A DNA stretch of 64,000 bases, from NCBI GenBank assembly GCA_016934035.1, contig JAFGTP010000031.1:96655-160654 (forward strand). The letters are read 5' to 3'. Shown here piece by piece: positions 38,916-48,181 of this stretch. Within the stretch, counting starts at the first letter, position 1. Each line of letters starts with the position of its first letter. The notes beneath the pieces were generated by a model. It made no database searches and was not told the origin of the DNA. It saw only the letters and a program-made list of their open reading frames with translations. The DNA comes from Fidelibacterota bacterium. Its GTDB lineage: Bacteria > Fidelibacterota > UBA2242 > JAFGTP01. Made by a program: the position numbers and the translations under genes.

Positions 38916-39830
38916 CTAAAGCTTTGATAAAATATCAGTTAATATTTCTTTTTTTATCAGATTATCGGTTGTTGCTTTTTGACTGCAGGTAAACCTTGCG
39001 ACAATTTGTGCTGCCTTTAGGGCTGATTCCAGGGTTTGTTTTTCCAGAAAGTATTGGGAAAGGAAACCCACAGCCAGACCGTCACCGGCGCCATTGGTGT
39101 CTACTACCGGCCCACCGAAATCTATAGGATTATAATAATGAATTTGATTGTCCTTTTGAAAAGCGCAGCCTTGTTGTCCCATTCCGGATATTATGATTTT
39201 TCCCTGATATCTATTTTCAATGGTATTCATGACAATTTTTGGATGGTCAAAATTGACATTGCTGAAAAAGATCACATCAGCATATTGAATAAAATCCTGC
39301 CGGTAGGGGTCATTGGGATCGACAATGTCCTGCAGGTCGACTGAAATCGGTATATTGAGTTCTTTTGCCATTGGCAACAGGTACCTTGCCCAGTTAGGAA
39401 TATTAAAATGGACCAATTTTGTTTTCTTTAAGATTTGATGGCACAGGGCCAAATCCGGTTTTAGAACCATGTGGCTTTTACCATCGTAAAAATTTTTTCG
39501 TTTTCCGTCAGGATATATGAAGTTGATACTGCGGGAAGTGCCCGCTGGATCAATAAACAGGCCATCGGTATTAATGCCGTCTTTTGCAAAAGTCCGGCGA
39601 ATAAACTCACCATGATAATCGTTTCCAATATAACCGATAAAAGCGGTTCTGTATCCCAAACTGGCAAAGCCTCTGGCTCCATAACCACCTGCCTGTCCCA
39701 GATAGTCTGCGTTGGTTGTGAAATTTGCTTCCACCCTAAAATCAATTTCTGCCTTTTCCAGGTATACATTGGTGTCAATACCGACATTACCGACAACAAC
39801 GATGTCAAAATTTTGCAACAAATGGATCAC
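38916..39830 (-). CDS. PfkB-family carbohydrate kinase
   Basis: FDIVVVGNVGIDTNVYLE, GQAGGYGARGFASLGYRTAFIGYIGNDYHG, VVDTNGAGDGLAVGFL. Confidence 0.9.
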   Translation of the reverse strand: MIHLLQNFDIVVVGNVGIDTNVYLEKAEIDFRVEANFTTNADYLGQAGGYGARGFASLGYRTAFIGYIGNDYHGEFIRRTFAKDGINTDGLFIDPAGTSRSINFIYPDGKRKNFYDGKSHMVLKPDLALCHQILKKTKLVHFNIPNWARYLLPMAKELNIPISVDLQDIVDPNDPYRQDFIQYADVIFFSNVNFDHPKIVMNTIENRYQGKIIISGMGQQGCAFQKDNQIHYYNPIDFGGPVVDTNGAGDGLAVGFLSQYFLEKQTLESALKAAQIVARFTCSQKATTDNLIKKEILTDILSKL

Positions 39831-40044
39831 TCCTTATTTTTAATGCTACCGGATTTACCGGGACACAAAAACGGGTCCCGGTTGTTTCCCGTTTTGAAAA
39901 AAGAATGTTGTTTCATCACTAATTACACCTTTCAAACCTAAAAAAAATAAAGTTAATTCAAAAATAAAAATTCTGTGTATTGGCATAAGTTTGGGATAGA
40001 AAAAATAAATTGCTTAATCAACAAAATCCCAATAAGTTTGGTCC

Positions 40045-40974
40045 ATGAATAAACAACCCTATCTTGATTATGAAGAATATGTAGAAAAATATCGAAGCAT
40101 TATTGATGATTTTGATCTGTTCCTGGATTATTCCAGAAAGCCCCTTCCAAAAATAATCTGGACAAACCTGTTGAAGACCTATCCTGAATTTATTGTGAAT
40201 TTATTGCACCATGCAGCTGTCAATTTTGAACGGATCGACTGGTGGGAAGGGGCCTTCAAGGTAGCATCGGATTTTAAACCGGGAAATACCATCGAATATC
40301 TTAGTGGACAAATCCATGTTCAGGAAGAGGTTTCCATGCTGCCGGTGGTTGCTATGAATCCTCAAAAAGGTGATACCATTCTTGATATGTGCGCTGCTCC
40401 GGGAAATAAGACCGCCGGAATTTGTCTGAAAATGGCTGAAGAGGGACTGGTGGTAGCCAATGATATTAAAAGCAGTCGAGTGGCTCTTTTGCAAAACAAT
40501 CTTTCGAGACTGGGCTTTATCAATGTAGTCGTTACTCAAAGTGATGGAATGCAGATCAGGGACGAAGATATCTTTGATAAAATTTTGGTGGACGCACCCT
40601 GCTCAGCTGAGGGTAATATTCGTAAAAGCCAGTGGAGCCGGCGCAATGATTCCCACTCCCTGAGTTTCCAGCCTATTCAGATCAAATTGTTAAATCGAGC
40701 CTTGAAACTGGTCAAGAAAGGAGGGGAAGTCATTTACAGCACCTGCACCTATTCTCCTGATGAAAATGAGGTGGTGGTCAATGCAGTCCTGCAGGAAAAT
40801 ATTGTACTGCAGCCCCTTGATTTTCCGGATCATTTTTGTTATTCAAAGGGACTTACTTCATGGCAAAACACAACTTTTCATGAATCCCTGCAAAAGTGTG
40901 GTCGGATTTGGCCGCACCAAAATGATACCGGAGGATTTTTTGTTGCAAAATTTAAAAAATTATTATCTTTTTGA
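40045..40974 (+). CDS. RsmB/RsmF-like RNA (cytosine-5) methyltransferase
   Basis: VQEEVSMLPVVAMNPQKGDTILDMCAAPGNKTAGI, KILVDAPCSAEGNIRKS, VIYSTCTYSPDENEVVV. Confidence 0.9.
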   Translation: MNKQPYLDYEEYVEKYRSIIDDFDLFLDYSRKPLPKIIWTNLLKTYPEFIVNLLHHAAVNFERIDWWEGAFKVASDFKPGNTIEYLSGQIHVQEEVSMLPVVAMNPQKGDTILDMCAAPGNKTAGICLKMAEEGLVVANDIKSSRVALLQNNLSRLGFINVVVTQSDGMQIRDEDIFDKILVDAPCSAEGNIRKSQWSRRNDSHSLSFQPIQIKLLNRALKLVKKGGEVIYSTCTYSPDENEVVVNAVLQENIVLQPLDFPDHFCYSKGLTSWQNTTFHESLQKCGRIWPHQNDTGGFFVAKFKKLLSF

Positions 40975-41407
40975 CCGGGCCGAGGAATTGGTGACCTACA
41001 TTTCAACCCAATATGGATGGGATGAAAAATTATTGAATTGTTATAACTTCTATACAATTAATTCGGGAAAAATAATCTTCCTGCTGAAGGGTAATCTGAA
41101 TATTACCGGAAATATCACACAAATCGGGCTGCCGGTTTATAAAGGTGAGTTTCCCAGGGGGTATCTTAGCAATACTTTTCTTTACAGGTTTGGTCCCTAC
41201 GCCACAAAAAATGTTATAGAGATTTCTGAGGAAGATATCCAACCTTTACTCAATCGAGAGGGTATAATAATACGGGATAATTATTCCGGAAGTGGTCCTC
41301 AAATTGTCAAAATCGGTCACAGAATCTTAGGCAGAGGCTGGATTAGAAACGGGCAGTTGTATCTCGATGCTTCCAAAATTTGGCGACAAAATCTGTTAGG
41401 CCTTTAA
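40922..41407 (+). CDS. Hypothetical protein overlapping methyltransferase 3' end; possible detached RNA-binding domain
   Basis: ORF in another frame; the listed start 40760 lies deep inside the methyltransferase, so a start at 40922 or TTG ~40940 is likelier. C-terminal IGHRILGRGWIRNGQLYLDASKIW looks like a real protein. Confidence 0.6.
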   Translation: MIPEDFLLQNLKNYYLFDRAEELVTYISTQYGWDEKLLNCYNFYTINSGKIIFLLKGNLNITGNITQIGLPVYKGEFPRGYLSNTFLYRFGPYATKNVIEISEEDIQPLLNREGIIIRDNYSGSGPQIVKIGHRILGRGWIRNGQLYLDASKIWRQNLLGL

Positions 41408-42351
41408 TCGGTTTCAGCAATTTCTTTGATAAACCGTTGCAAATCATGGCTGCAATCATGGTCACTGGCGCAGGCAAAGGAGACACCGAAAAAATTATGG
41501 TTTCTAAAAGGCAATAATTCGCTTAAATAATAACGGTTTGAGGCTGATGGCAGATTGAGTTTTTGGACGGTATTCACAAATTCATATTCATTTAGCAGGA
41601 TTACGCCTTCTTCCGTAATAACCTTGACACAGGAAGAGGCATAAGGTGATACATTAATCACAATCGTGTTGGAGTTATTGAACTGATTTTGGGCGGTATT
41701 AATGATTTGGTTCATGCAACCAATTGAATTTTCGGGTTTTAACAGGATGTGAAGATTGTTTAGGTCATTGGATTTGTTGAAATGGTCGAGAATTTTCTGA
41801 TTCAGCAGAATGGAATGAATTTTCATTTGACTTTGCACTGTGGAATAAAGGAAAAAGAAAATAATTTGGAGGAGAAACAGCAGGACATTTCCCGCCAGGA
41901 AGTAAATCTGGGCCGGGAAATAAGACTTCAATACCAACCAGAACAATGTTGTCGCCACTGAAAAGGTGTAGATGTAGAAATATTGAGTGTAAAATTTTTC
42001 CAGTTTTGGTGATAATTCGGATTTGTAAAATATTTCCGGCAGGAGTAAAAGCAGGTTTTTCTTATTATTGTCGGTCCTGGTAAAAGTCAGTAATTTCAGA
42101 GATAAATGGTGCTCGGGTATAAAGCGGGTAATAAATGTGCTTTTACCTAAAAAATGTTTGATGAAAATCCAAAGACCAATCAGAGTTATAGCGGCACCCA
42201 TATAATTGTAAATAAAAGAAATACTAATTCCTAGCAAAGGAAGCAGAATGGCGATAATGATTTCATAGGGTTCTGTTTTTTTATGGATGACATTGATTCT
42301 GCTGTATTGATAATTTTGAGTGTTTTCCATTTTTGTAATATCCTTCTGCAT
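41404..42351 (-). CDS. Hypothetical membrane protein
   Basis: Four hydrophobic segments in the N-terminal two thirds, soluble C-terminal domain. Confidence 0.55.
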   Translation of the reverse strand: MQKDITKMENTQNYQYSRINVIHKKTEPYEIIIAILLPLLGISISFIYNYMGAAITLIGLWIFIKHFLGKSTFITRFIPEHHLSLKLLTFTRTDNNKKNLLLLLPEIFYKSELSPKLEKFYTQYFYIYTFSVATTLFWLVLKSYFPAQIYFLAGNVLLFLLQIIFFFLYSTVQSQMKIHSILLNQKILDHFNKSNDLNNLHILLKPENSIGCMNQIINTAQNQFNNSNTIVINVSPYASSCVKVITEEGVILLNEYEFVNTVQKLNLPSASNRYYLSELLPFRNHNFFGVSFACASDHDCSHDLQRFIKEIAETD

Positions 42352-42494
42352 TTACTGAAATTTAGGAGATTCACAAAAAATAAAGAAATTATAAAAAAAG
42401 TCTTTGCGTTTTTTTCCAAGTGCATTAAATTTCCCTGCTTTTAAAAACAATGAATATCAAATTGACTCGAAAGAGTTCAAATAAATACTATAGT

Positions 42495-42567
42495 GGCTCC
42501 TTAGCTCAGTCGGTAGAGCAGGGGACTGAAAATCCCTGTGTCCTTGGTTCAATTCCGAGAGGAGCCA
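42495..42567 (+). tRNA. tRNA-Phe (GAA)
   Basis: GGCTCCT...AGGAGCC acceptor, GCTC/GAGC D-stem, GGGGA-CTGAAAA-TCCCT anticodon arm, CTTGG-TTCAATT-CCGAG T-arm; CCA not encoded. Confidence 0.95.
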
Positions 42568-42575
42568 CAGCCTTT

Positions 42576-42616
42576 AACCCTCATAATCAATAGGTTATGA
42601 GGGTTTTTTTATTTTA
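42576..42616 (+). terminator. Intrinsic terminator after tRNA-Phe
   Basis: AACCCTCATAA-tcaatagg-TTATGAGGGTT followed by TTTTT. Confidence 0.9.
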
Positions 42617-42781
42617 TAACCAATAGTACAAAACATGGAAAAAGTGGCCCAAATGGGACACTTTTAGACACCTATGGTAACTTTTTGGCAACTTTTTTAA
42701 ACCAAATATTACCAAATGAATTTATATGTTTAACAAAAATTCATTTACACAAAATTCAGTATATACTCTTATTCTTAAAAT

Positions 42782-43894
42782 CTATTTTATTCTTTTTCCA
42801 TTCTCAGCGTCAAAATACAATACCTTATTCACATCAAAATAGACAGTCAAATCATCTTTTTTCATTACACTATGATCATACTTATCGGTTTTACAGATTA
42901 TTTCGGTTTTGCCTGTGTTCAGGTAAATCAATGCTTCATGTCCTGTTGGTTCAACAATATCACATTGCAAATTGACCTCAAAGGAACTTTCTGATTCTTT
43001 TGAAAGTGAAATATCCTCCGGTCTGATCCCGACTATGATCTTTTGATTATGAGATGATTTAAGCAACTCCTTATGCTTTTCAATGATAGGAAGATTGTAT
43101 TTTCCTTCTTCAATAACAATGTGGCCATCTACTATGACACCTTCCAGAAAATTCATAGCCGGGCTGCCGATGAAGCCAGCCACAAACTTATCCGCAGGAT
43201 CATTATAGACATTTATTGGGGTATCTAATTGGTGGATTACGCCATCTTTCATAACAGCAATCCTGTCACCCATAGTCATGGCTTCTGTCTGATCATGGGT
43301 CACATAAACCATTGTGGTTTTCAGAGTTTTGTGAAGCTTCTTAATTTCAGTACGCATCTGGACACGCAGTTTTGCATCCAGATTGGATAGGGGCTCATCA
43401 AAGAGAAAAACCGATGGTTTGCGGACAATTGCCCGGCCAAGCGCTACACGTTGACGTTGACCGCCAGACAACTGTTTGGGTTTGCGTTTTAGTAATTTTT
43501 CCAGCTCAAGAATTTCGGCAGTATCTTCCACTAGTTTTTTGATTTCACTTTTATGGTACTTACGGAGTTTCAACCCGAAAGCCATATTATCATATACTGT
43601 CATGTGTGGATACAAAGCATAATTTTGAAAAACCATGGATATGTCACGATCTTTGGGCGGTGTATTGTTGACCATTTTGTCACCAATGTAAATCTCTCCG
43701 GCAGTTGCTTCTTCGAGGCCGGCAATGAGTCGAAGTGTTGTGGATTTCCCACATCCTGAAGGGCCAACAAGGACAAGAAATTCCCCATTAACAATCTTCA
43801 GGTCAAGGTCTTTTATCACTTCTACATCATTATCAAAGGTTTTACCTAACTTTTTCAAATCAATATGTGCCATAAAATTTCCTTTTTTCCCCAC
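42782..43894 (-). CDS. CUT1-type carbohydrate ABC transporter ATP-binding protein (MsmX/UgpC/MalK-like)
   Basis: VGPSGCGKSTTLRLIAGLEEATAGEIYIGDKMVN, LSGGQRQRVALGRAIVRKPSVFLFDEPLSNLDAKLR, C-terminal TOBE-like region. Confidence 0.95.
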   Translation of the reverse strand: MGKKGNFMAHIDLKKLGKTFDNDVEVIKDLDLKIVNGEFLVLVGPSGCGKSTTLRLIAGLEEATAGEIYIGDKMVNNTPPKDRDISMVFQNYALYPHMTVYDNMAFGLKLRKYHKSEIKKLVEDTAEILELEKLLKRKPKQLSGGQRQRVALGRAIVRKPSVFLFDEPLSNLDAKLRVQMRTEIKKLHKTLKTTMVYVTHDQTEAMTMGDRIAVMKDGVIHQLDTPINVYNDPADKFVAGFIGSPAMNFLEGVIVDGHIVIEEGKYNLPIIEKHKELLKSSHNQKIIVGIRPEDISLSKESESSFEVNLQCDIVEPTGHEALIYLNTGKTEIICKTDKYDHSVMKKDDLTVYFDVNKVLYFDAENGKRIK

Positions 43895-43965
43895 AAATCA
43901 CGTTAAAAACGCAAAATAATAATACTTCAATATTTTATTCTACTTTTATCTTTTTTAATCTGCGG

Positions 43966-45162
43966 CTAAATTCTTTCTCTCCATTGCATTGACAGCAGAC
44001 ATTCGATCGTCGATTCCGCACCACTATTTCTATTGATGCTTTGCCCATCATTTATTCCATCATAGCATCTTCCGGTAATTTTATCATACATCATTTCATT
44101 CACAATATTCTGACCAAAATACCATTGAAAAACCTGTTCAGCAAGTCTATCATAATTTTTTTCTTCTGTAATGGCTGCCAGAGAAGCGATTCCACGATAA
44201 ACAGAGTTGATTCCATAAGCGATTTGTGGAAACACTTCCAGATCAAAATCATCATTATTTACAGTGATTCTTCTGGGAAATTTATTTTCAACAAAAAATG
44301 GGACGAAATTATCAGCCCACAATTTTACACTTTCCAGTAACTTTTCATTTCCTGTGATCTTGTAGGCTTCCAGTAAGGCAAAAGCCTGGGAATTACCCCA
44401 GGCGTGCCAGATATTGTTCCAGCAAAAATACATACCATTAATTTCAGAATCTTCATTCCTATATTGTGATAATACTAATGCTTCAGAGAATTTTTCGATC
44501 TCATCCTGATAATCAAATTCTCCTGTTTTATGCAATGCTGTCAAAGCCAATATCAATTCATTGGTTTTATCCGCCGCACCCTTTACCATCCATTCTGGTT
44601 TGTTTCCAAACTCATGTTCTGAGACTTTGGGATAATTGCCAAGTATCTCCTTAAGATGAGGATTCATAGTCATTATTTTACTTTTGATCCTCTTGGAAAA
44701 TTCCTGATTATCACGAAAGATATTGTATCCTGCTGCCAGTCCACGCAATCCACGAAGAGCCCAAAACTCAAACGCTGCTTTGCTATTAACATGGGTCTCG
44801 TTAATCCTGCCATCCTCAAACATAAAATTATACCACAATCCATCTTCCCGACTCATATAAAGCAGAAATTCCGCCATGGTTTTTGCCACTGGAATCAAGG
44901 ATAAATTACCATTATCAATGATTTCATATTCCAGCACTTCAAGGTAACGTCCAACATCATCGACACAGGTGATCCCTTCACCTTCCGCGATAACACCCTT
45001 ATAATCTGGTGCATCAGCATAGATCCAGATATATGACAGTATTTTACCATCAACTTCAATGCTATCAACCAATGATAATGAATGTTGGAGATTCACTAAT
45101 CTGTTTTCATTACCGCAAGATAAACAAAACACCAACAAGCAAAGGATTAGAAGTCTTTTCAT
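43966..45162 (-). CDS. Lipoprotein, putative (alpha/alpha)6-barrel glycosidase-like
   Basis: Lipobox VFCLSCGN; helical repeats with LYMSREDGLWYNFMFEDGRIN, WHAWGNSQAFALLEAYKITGNEKLLESVKLWADNF. Confidence 0.55.
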   Translation of the reverse strand: MKRLLILCLLVFCLSCGNENRLVNLQHSLSLVDSIEVDGKILSYIWIYADAPDYKGVIAEGEGITCVDDVGRYLEVLEYEIIDNGNLSLIPVAKTMAEFLLYMSREDGLWYNFMFEDGRINETHVNSKAAFEFWALRGLRGLAAGYNIFRDNQEFSKRIKSKIMTMNPHLKEILGNYPKVSEHEFGNKPEWMVKGAADKTNELILALTALHKTGEFDYQDEIEKFSEALVLSQYRNEDSEINGMYFCWNNIWHAWGNSQAFALLEAYKITGNEKLLESVKLWADNFVPFFVENKFPRRITVNNDDFDLEVFPQIAYGINSVYRGIASLAAITEEKNYDRLAEQVFQWYFGQNIVNEMMYDKITGRCYDGINDGQSINRNSGAESTIECLLSMQWRERI

Positions 45163-46074
45163 TTATACAAGCCAGTCTTTCTTTTCAAACACAGCATCTG
45201 ATTTGTGGATAAAAGCTGCGCCAATGACAGTATCTGCGCCAGCGTAAATCACATAGTATTTATCATCTACATCAATTGTGGCACAGGAAAAAATTACGTT
45301 CGGTATATAACCATTGATTTCCCAATCCAATTCCGGTTCAATAATCGGAGTTGCTTGACGAGCCAATACTTTTCGAGGATTAGCATAATCCAATAATGCT
45401 GCTCCAAGGCGATAAGCATTGATTGAATCAACAGCATGATAAAACAACAACCAACCCTGAGGATGTTTCACAGGCGGTCCGGCAATACCAATTCGTACAC
45501 TTTCCCATTCATGCTCTTCAATTGGTTTCATGATATTTGTATCATTTGTAAAGTTCTTGAAGTCCTGTGTTGATGCAATCCAGATATCAGGATGACGTCT
45601 ATGTAAAAACAAATATTCACCATTTACTTTTTCCGGAAAAAAGGAAGAGTTCTTATTGGGTTCATCCAATAAAACGCCGTGACGCTCCCAATTAACCAAA
45701 TCTTTACTGGTGGCATGACAAATCCTATAATCGCCGGAAAAACGATTTCCAAAACCAGTATATGTCATGTGAAATGTATCATCAATTTTGACAATTCTTG
45801 GATCTTCAGGTCCACGTATCTCCTGGGGTACATCATTTTTCAGAATCGGTTCGTTCAATCGGTGCCAGGTTTTCAGGTCTTTACTGACAGCATAACCCAA
45901 CATGTTGATATATTCGCCATATCTCTCATGACCACCAATATCAGTTGCCCTGTAAACCATGTGAAACAATCCATTTTCATAAACTGCCCCACAATTAAAA
46001 ACCGCTGATCGTTCCCATTCATTTTCATGAATAGGTTTAAAAATGGGTTCATTACTGATTCTTGTTAATTTCAT
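45163..46074 (-). CDS. GH130-family beta-mannoside phosphorylase/hydrolase
   Basis: GAVYENGLFHMVYRATD, IRGPEDPRIVKIDDTFHMTYTGF, WERHGVLLDEPNKNSSFFPEKVNGEYLFLHRRHPDIWIA, GAGPP-like GIAGPPVKHPQGWLLFYHAVD. Confidence 0.92.
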   Translation of the reverse strand: MKLTRISNEPIFKPIHENEWERSAVFNCGAVYENGLFHMVYRATDIGGHERYGEYINMLGYAVSKDLKTWHRLNEPILKNDVPQEIRGPEDPRIVKIDDTFHMTYTGFGNRFSGDYRICHATSKDLVNWERHGVLLDEPNKNSSFFPEKVNGEYLFLHRRHPDIWIASTQDFKNFTNDTNIMKPIEEHEWESVRIGIAGPPVKHPQGWLLFYHAVDSINAYRLGAALLDYANPRKVLARQATPIIEPELDWEINGYIPNVIFSCATIDVDDKYYVIYAGADTVIGAAFIHKSDAVFEKKDWLV

Positions 46075-46102
46075 TTTATTCCTTTCTCAAAATTTTTGTT
46101 TT

Positions 46103-46218
46103 AGCAGCAGATTAACAAGGATTTTTGCTGATTATTTAAATCCGTATATATCCGTGAAAATCCGCGGCAAAAAAATGTATTGTTTTTTATCTGTGTTTTC
46201 TGTGTTCATCTGTGGCTA
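46103..46218. repeat. Dispersed CCGCAGAT-family intergenic repeat, copy 1
   Basis: AGCAGCAGATTAACAAGGATTTTTGCTGATT...ATCCGTGAAAATCCGCGGC...TCTGTGTTCATCTGTGGCTA. Confidence 0.6.
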
Positions 46219-47025
46219 GTTTTTCAATCCTGACGATGCCATGCTCTCAATGAAATATCTCTGAAAAAATGAGTACAGTACAATAATCGGTACTGCTAAA
46301 AATGAAGCTGCCGCTAATTGTGCTCCTATCTGACTTTCTGATTGTCCGCCTACTTTAAAAAGTGTTACCAGTTGTGGTAATGTCATTAAACTCTCATCAC
46401 GAATAACAATCAATGGCCATAGTACGTCATTCCATGCTCCCATGAAAGATATAATCCCAACAGTGATAATCACCGGTTTAGAAATCGGCCAGATTATTCT
46501 GGTTAAAATTGTAAAATCATTACAGCCATCAATTCTGGCAGCATCAATTAAGTCCTGTGGAATATCCATAAAAAACTGCCTGAAAAGTAAAATTCCAAAA
46601 GCATTGATCATTCCAGGAACAATCAGGGCCAGGTATGAATCCACCCAGCCAAATTTCACCATCAATATATACATTGGAATTAATGTAATCTGAAATGGAA
46701 TCACCATCGTAAAAAGAATAATTCCCAATATCATATTCCGTCCCCAGAAATTCAATCGCGAAAGTGCATATCCCACAATAGAACCAAAAAATATCACTGA
46801 TATTGTTACACATGTGGATACAAACAGTGAATTAAGCAATCCTCTCATCAACGGGATTTTTTGAAATACTGCTCGAAAATTATCCAATGAAAAATGAGAT
46901 GAAAAGAGTCCGATATTGGTGATTTCTACATCAGGCCTGAAGGACATTGAAACCATCCATAAGAAAGGGTATGCGAAGGTTATCCCGCCAACAATCAAAA
47001 ATAGGTATATCAAACTTTTTTTCAT
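46216..47025 (-). CDS. Carbohydrate ABC transporter permease (MalG-like)
   Basis: EAA-type loop DIPQDLIDAARIDGCNDFTILTRIIWPISKPVI; multiple TM segments. Confidence 0.94.
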   Translation of the reverse strand: MKKSLIYLFLIVGGITFAYPFLWMVSMSFRPDVEITNIGLFSSHFSLDNFRAVFQKIPLMRGLLNSLFVSTCVTISVIFFGSIVGYALSRLNFWGRNMILGIILFTMVIPFQITLIPMYILMVKFGWVDSYLALIVPGMINAFGILLFRQFFMDIPQDLIDAARIDGCNDFTILTRIIWPISKPVIITVGIISFMGAWNDVLWPLIVIRDESLMTLPQLVTLFKVGGQSESQIGAQLAAASFLAVPIIVLYSFFQRYFIESMASSGLKN

Positions 47026-47040
47026 TCCATCCTCTTATTT

Positions 47041-47120
47041 TGCCGCTGATTTTCGCAGATTTCAACGGCTATGTAAAAATATTCAACAATCCCTTTCGGT
47101 CCGAATTAATCTGTGGTTAA
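47041..47120. repeat. Dispersed CCGCAGAT-family intergenic repeat, copy 2
   Basis: TGCCGCTGATTTTCGCAGATTTCAACGGC ... TTAATCTGTGGTTAA; ends complementary. Confidence 0.55.
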
Positions 47121-47221
47121 AAATTCTTTTCTAAAATTCAGTTGTCATCATGGGCCTGTATTTAACAGACCCAATCAGACTGCATTGTCGTTTCGATAAA
47201 CAAATGCTCAAAAAATTTCCG

Positions 47222-47285
47222 ACCACTGATTTCCACAGATTATTTTATGTTTAATTTTCTTCAATCTGTGTTCATCTGCGGCTAA
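47222..47285. repeat. Dispersed CCGCAGAT-family intergenic repeat, copy 3
   Basis: ACCACTGATTTCCACAGATTATTTT...CAATCTGTGTTCATCTGCGGCTAAG; ends complementary. Confidence 0.6.
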
Positions 47286-47290
47286 GAATC

Positions 47291-48181
47291 TTATTTCTTT
47301 TCAATGAACTTTTTCTGCAACATCACGACCAGCAAAATTATAAAAGCAAAGAAAAATCCCAGTGTCGCTGCGTATCCCATATGCCCGAAATAAAATGCCT
47401 GGTTATAGATGTAAAGCATTGCTGACAAGGTGCTATTCATCGGCCCGCCACCAGTCATTACAAAGGGTTCAATAAACAGTGAAAAACCACCTATGGTTGA
47501 TAAAATAATTACCAGCACAATAGTACTATTAAGAGCAGGCAGCGTGATATAAAAAAACTTCTGCCAGGCTTTGGCTCCATCGATATCTGCAGCTTCATAC
47601 ATATAACCTGGGACACCCTGCAGGCCAACTAAAAACAGAATGATATACAAACCAACATTTTTCCAGGTTGCCATGATTGCGATTGATGGCATAGCCCAAT
47701 TGGGTGATACAATCCAGGGGATTTTGTCAAATCCGAATTTGATCAGGATATTGTTCAGCAAACCCGTTTCAAAGGCATACAATTGCTGCCATAAAATTGT
47801 AATAACAACACCAGAAACCACGACTGGCAAAAAATAGGTAGCACGAAAAAGCCCTCTGAATTTTATTTTCTGATTTAAAAATACTGCTAGTAAAAGTGCA
47901 ACAGCAATCTGAAGTGGAATATGAATACTAATGAAGACTAAGGTATTTGTTATAGATTTCAGGAATTGTAGATCATGAAAGAGCCTTGCAAAATTCCGTA
48001 AACCAACCCATTCCATTGGTGTAACAATATTCCATTTATGAAAAATCAGAATAAATGAAAACACAATTGGAAATCCCATAAATAACAGAAAGGAAATGAT
48101 ATAAGGCATACTCATTATATAGCCGGCTTTGTCACTGTTTTTTAATTTTTGAATCACTCTCATTATCTCGATTTGTTCCAA
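47291..48181 (-). CDS. Carbohydrate ABC transporter permease (MalF-like)
   Basis: EAA-type loop YMYEAADIDGAKAWQKFFYITLPALNSTIVLV; multiple TM segments. Confidence 0.94.
   Translation of the reverse strand: MEQIEIMRVIQKLKNSDKAGYIMSMPYIISFLLFMGFPIVFSFILIFHKWNIVTPMEWVGLRNFARLFHDLQFLKSITNTLVFISIHIPLQIAVALLLAVFLNQKIKFRGLFRATYFLPVVVSGVVITILWQQLYAFETGLLNNILIKFGFDKIPWIVSPNWAMPSIAIMATWKNVGLYIILFLVGLQGVPGYMYEAADIDGAKAWQKFFYITLPALNSTIVLVIILSTIGGFSLFIEPFVMTGGGPMNSTLSAMLYIYNQAFYFGHMGYAATLGFFFAFIILLVVMLQKKFIEKK

Noticed and set aside
42612-42780. Integrase or transposase remnant after tRNA-Phe
   Set aside because: Only dyad/direct-repeat DNA is visible, with no ORF of recombinase character; reported only as a possible att site.
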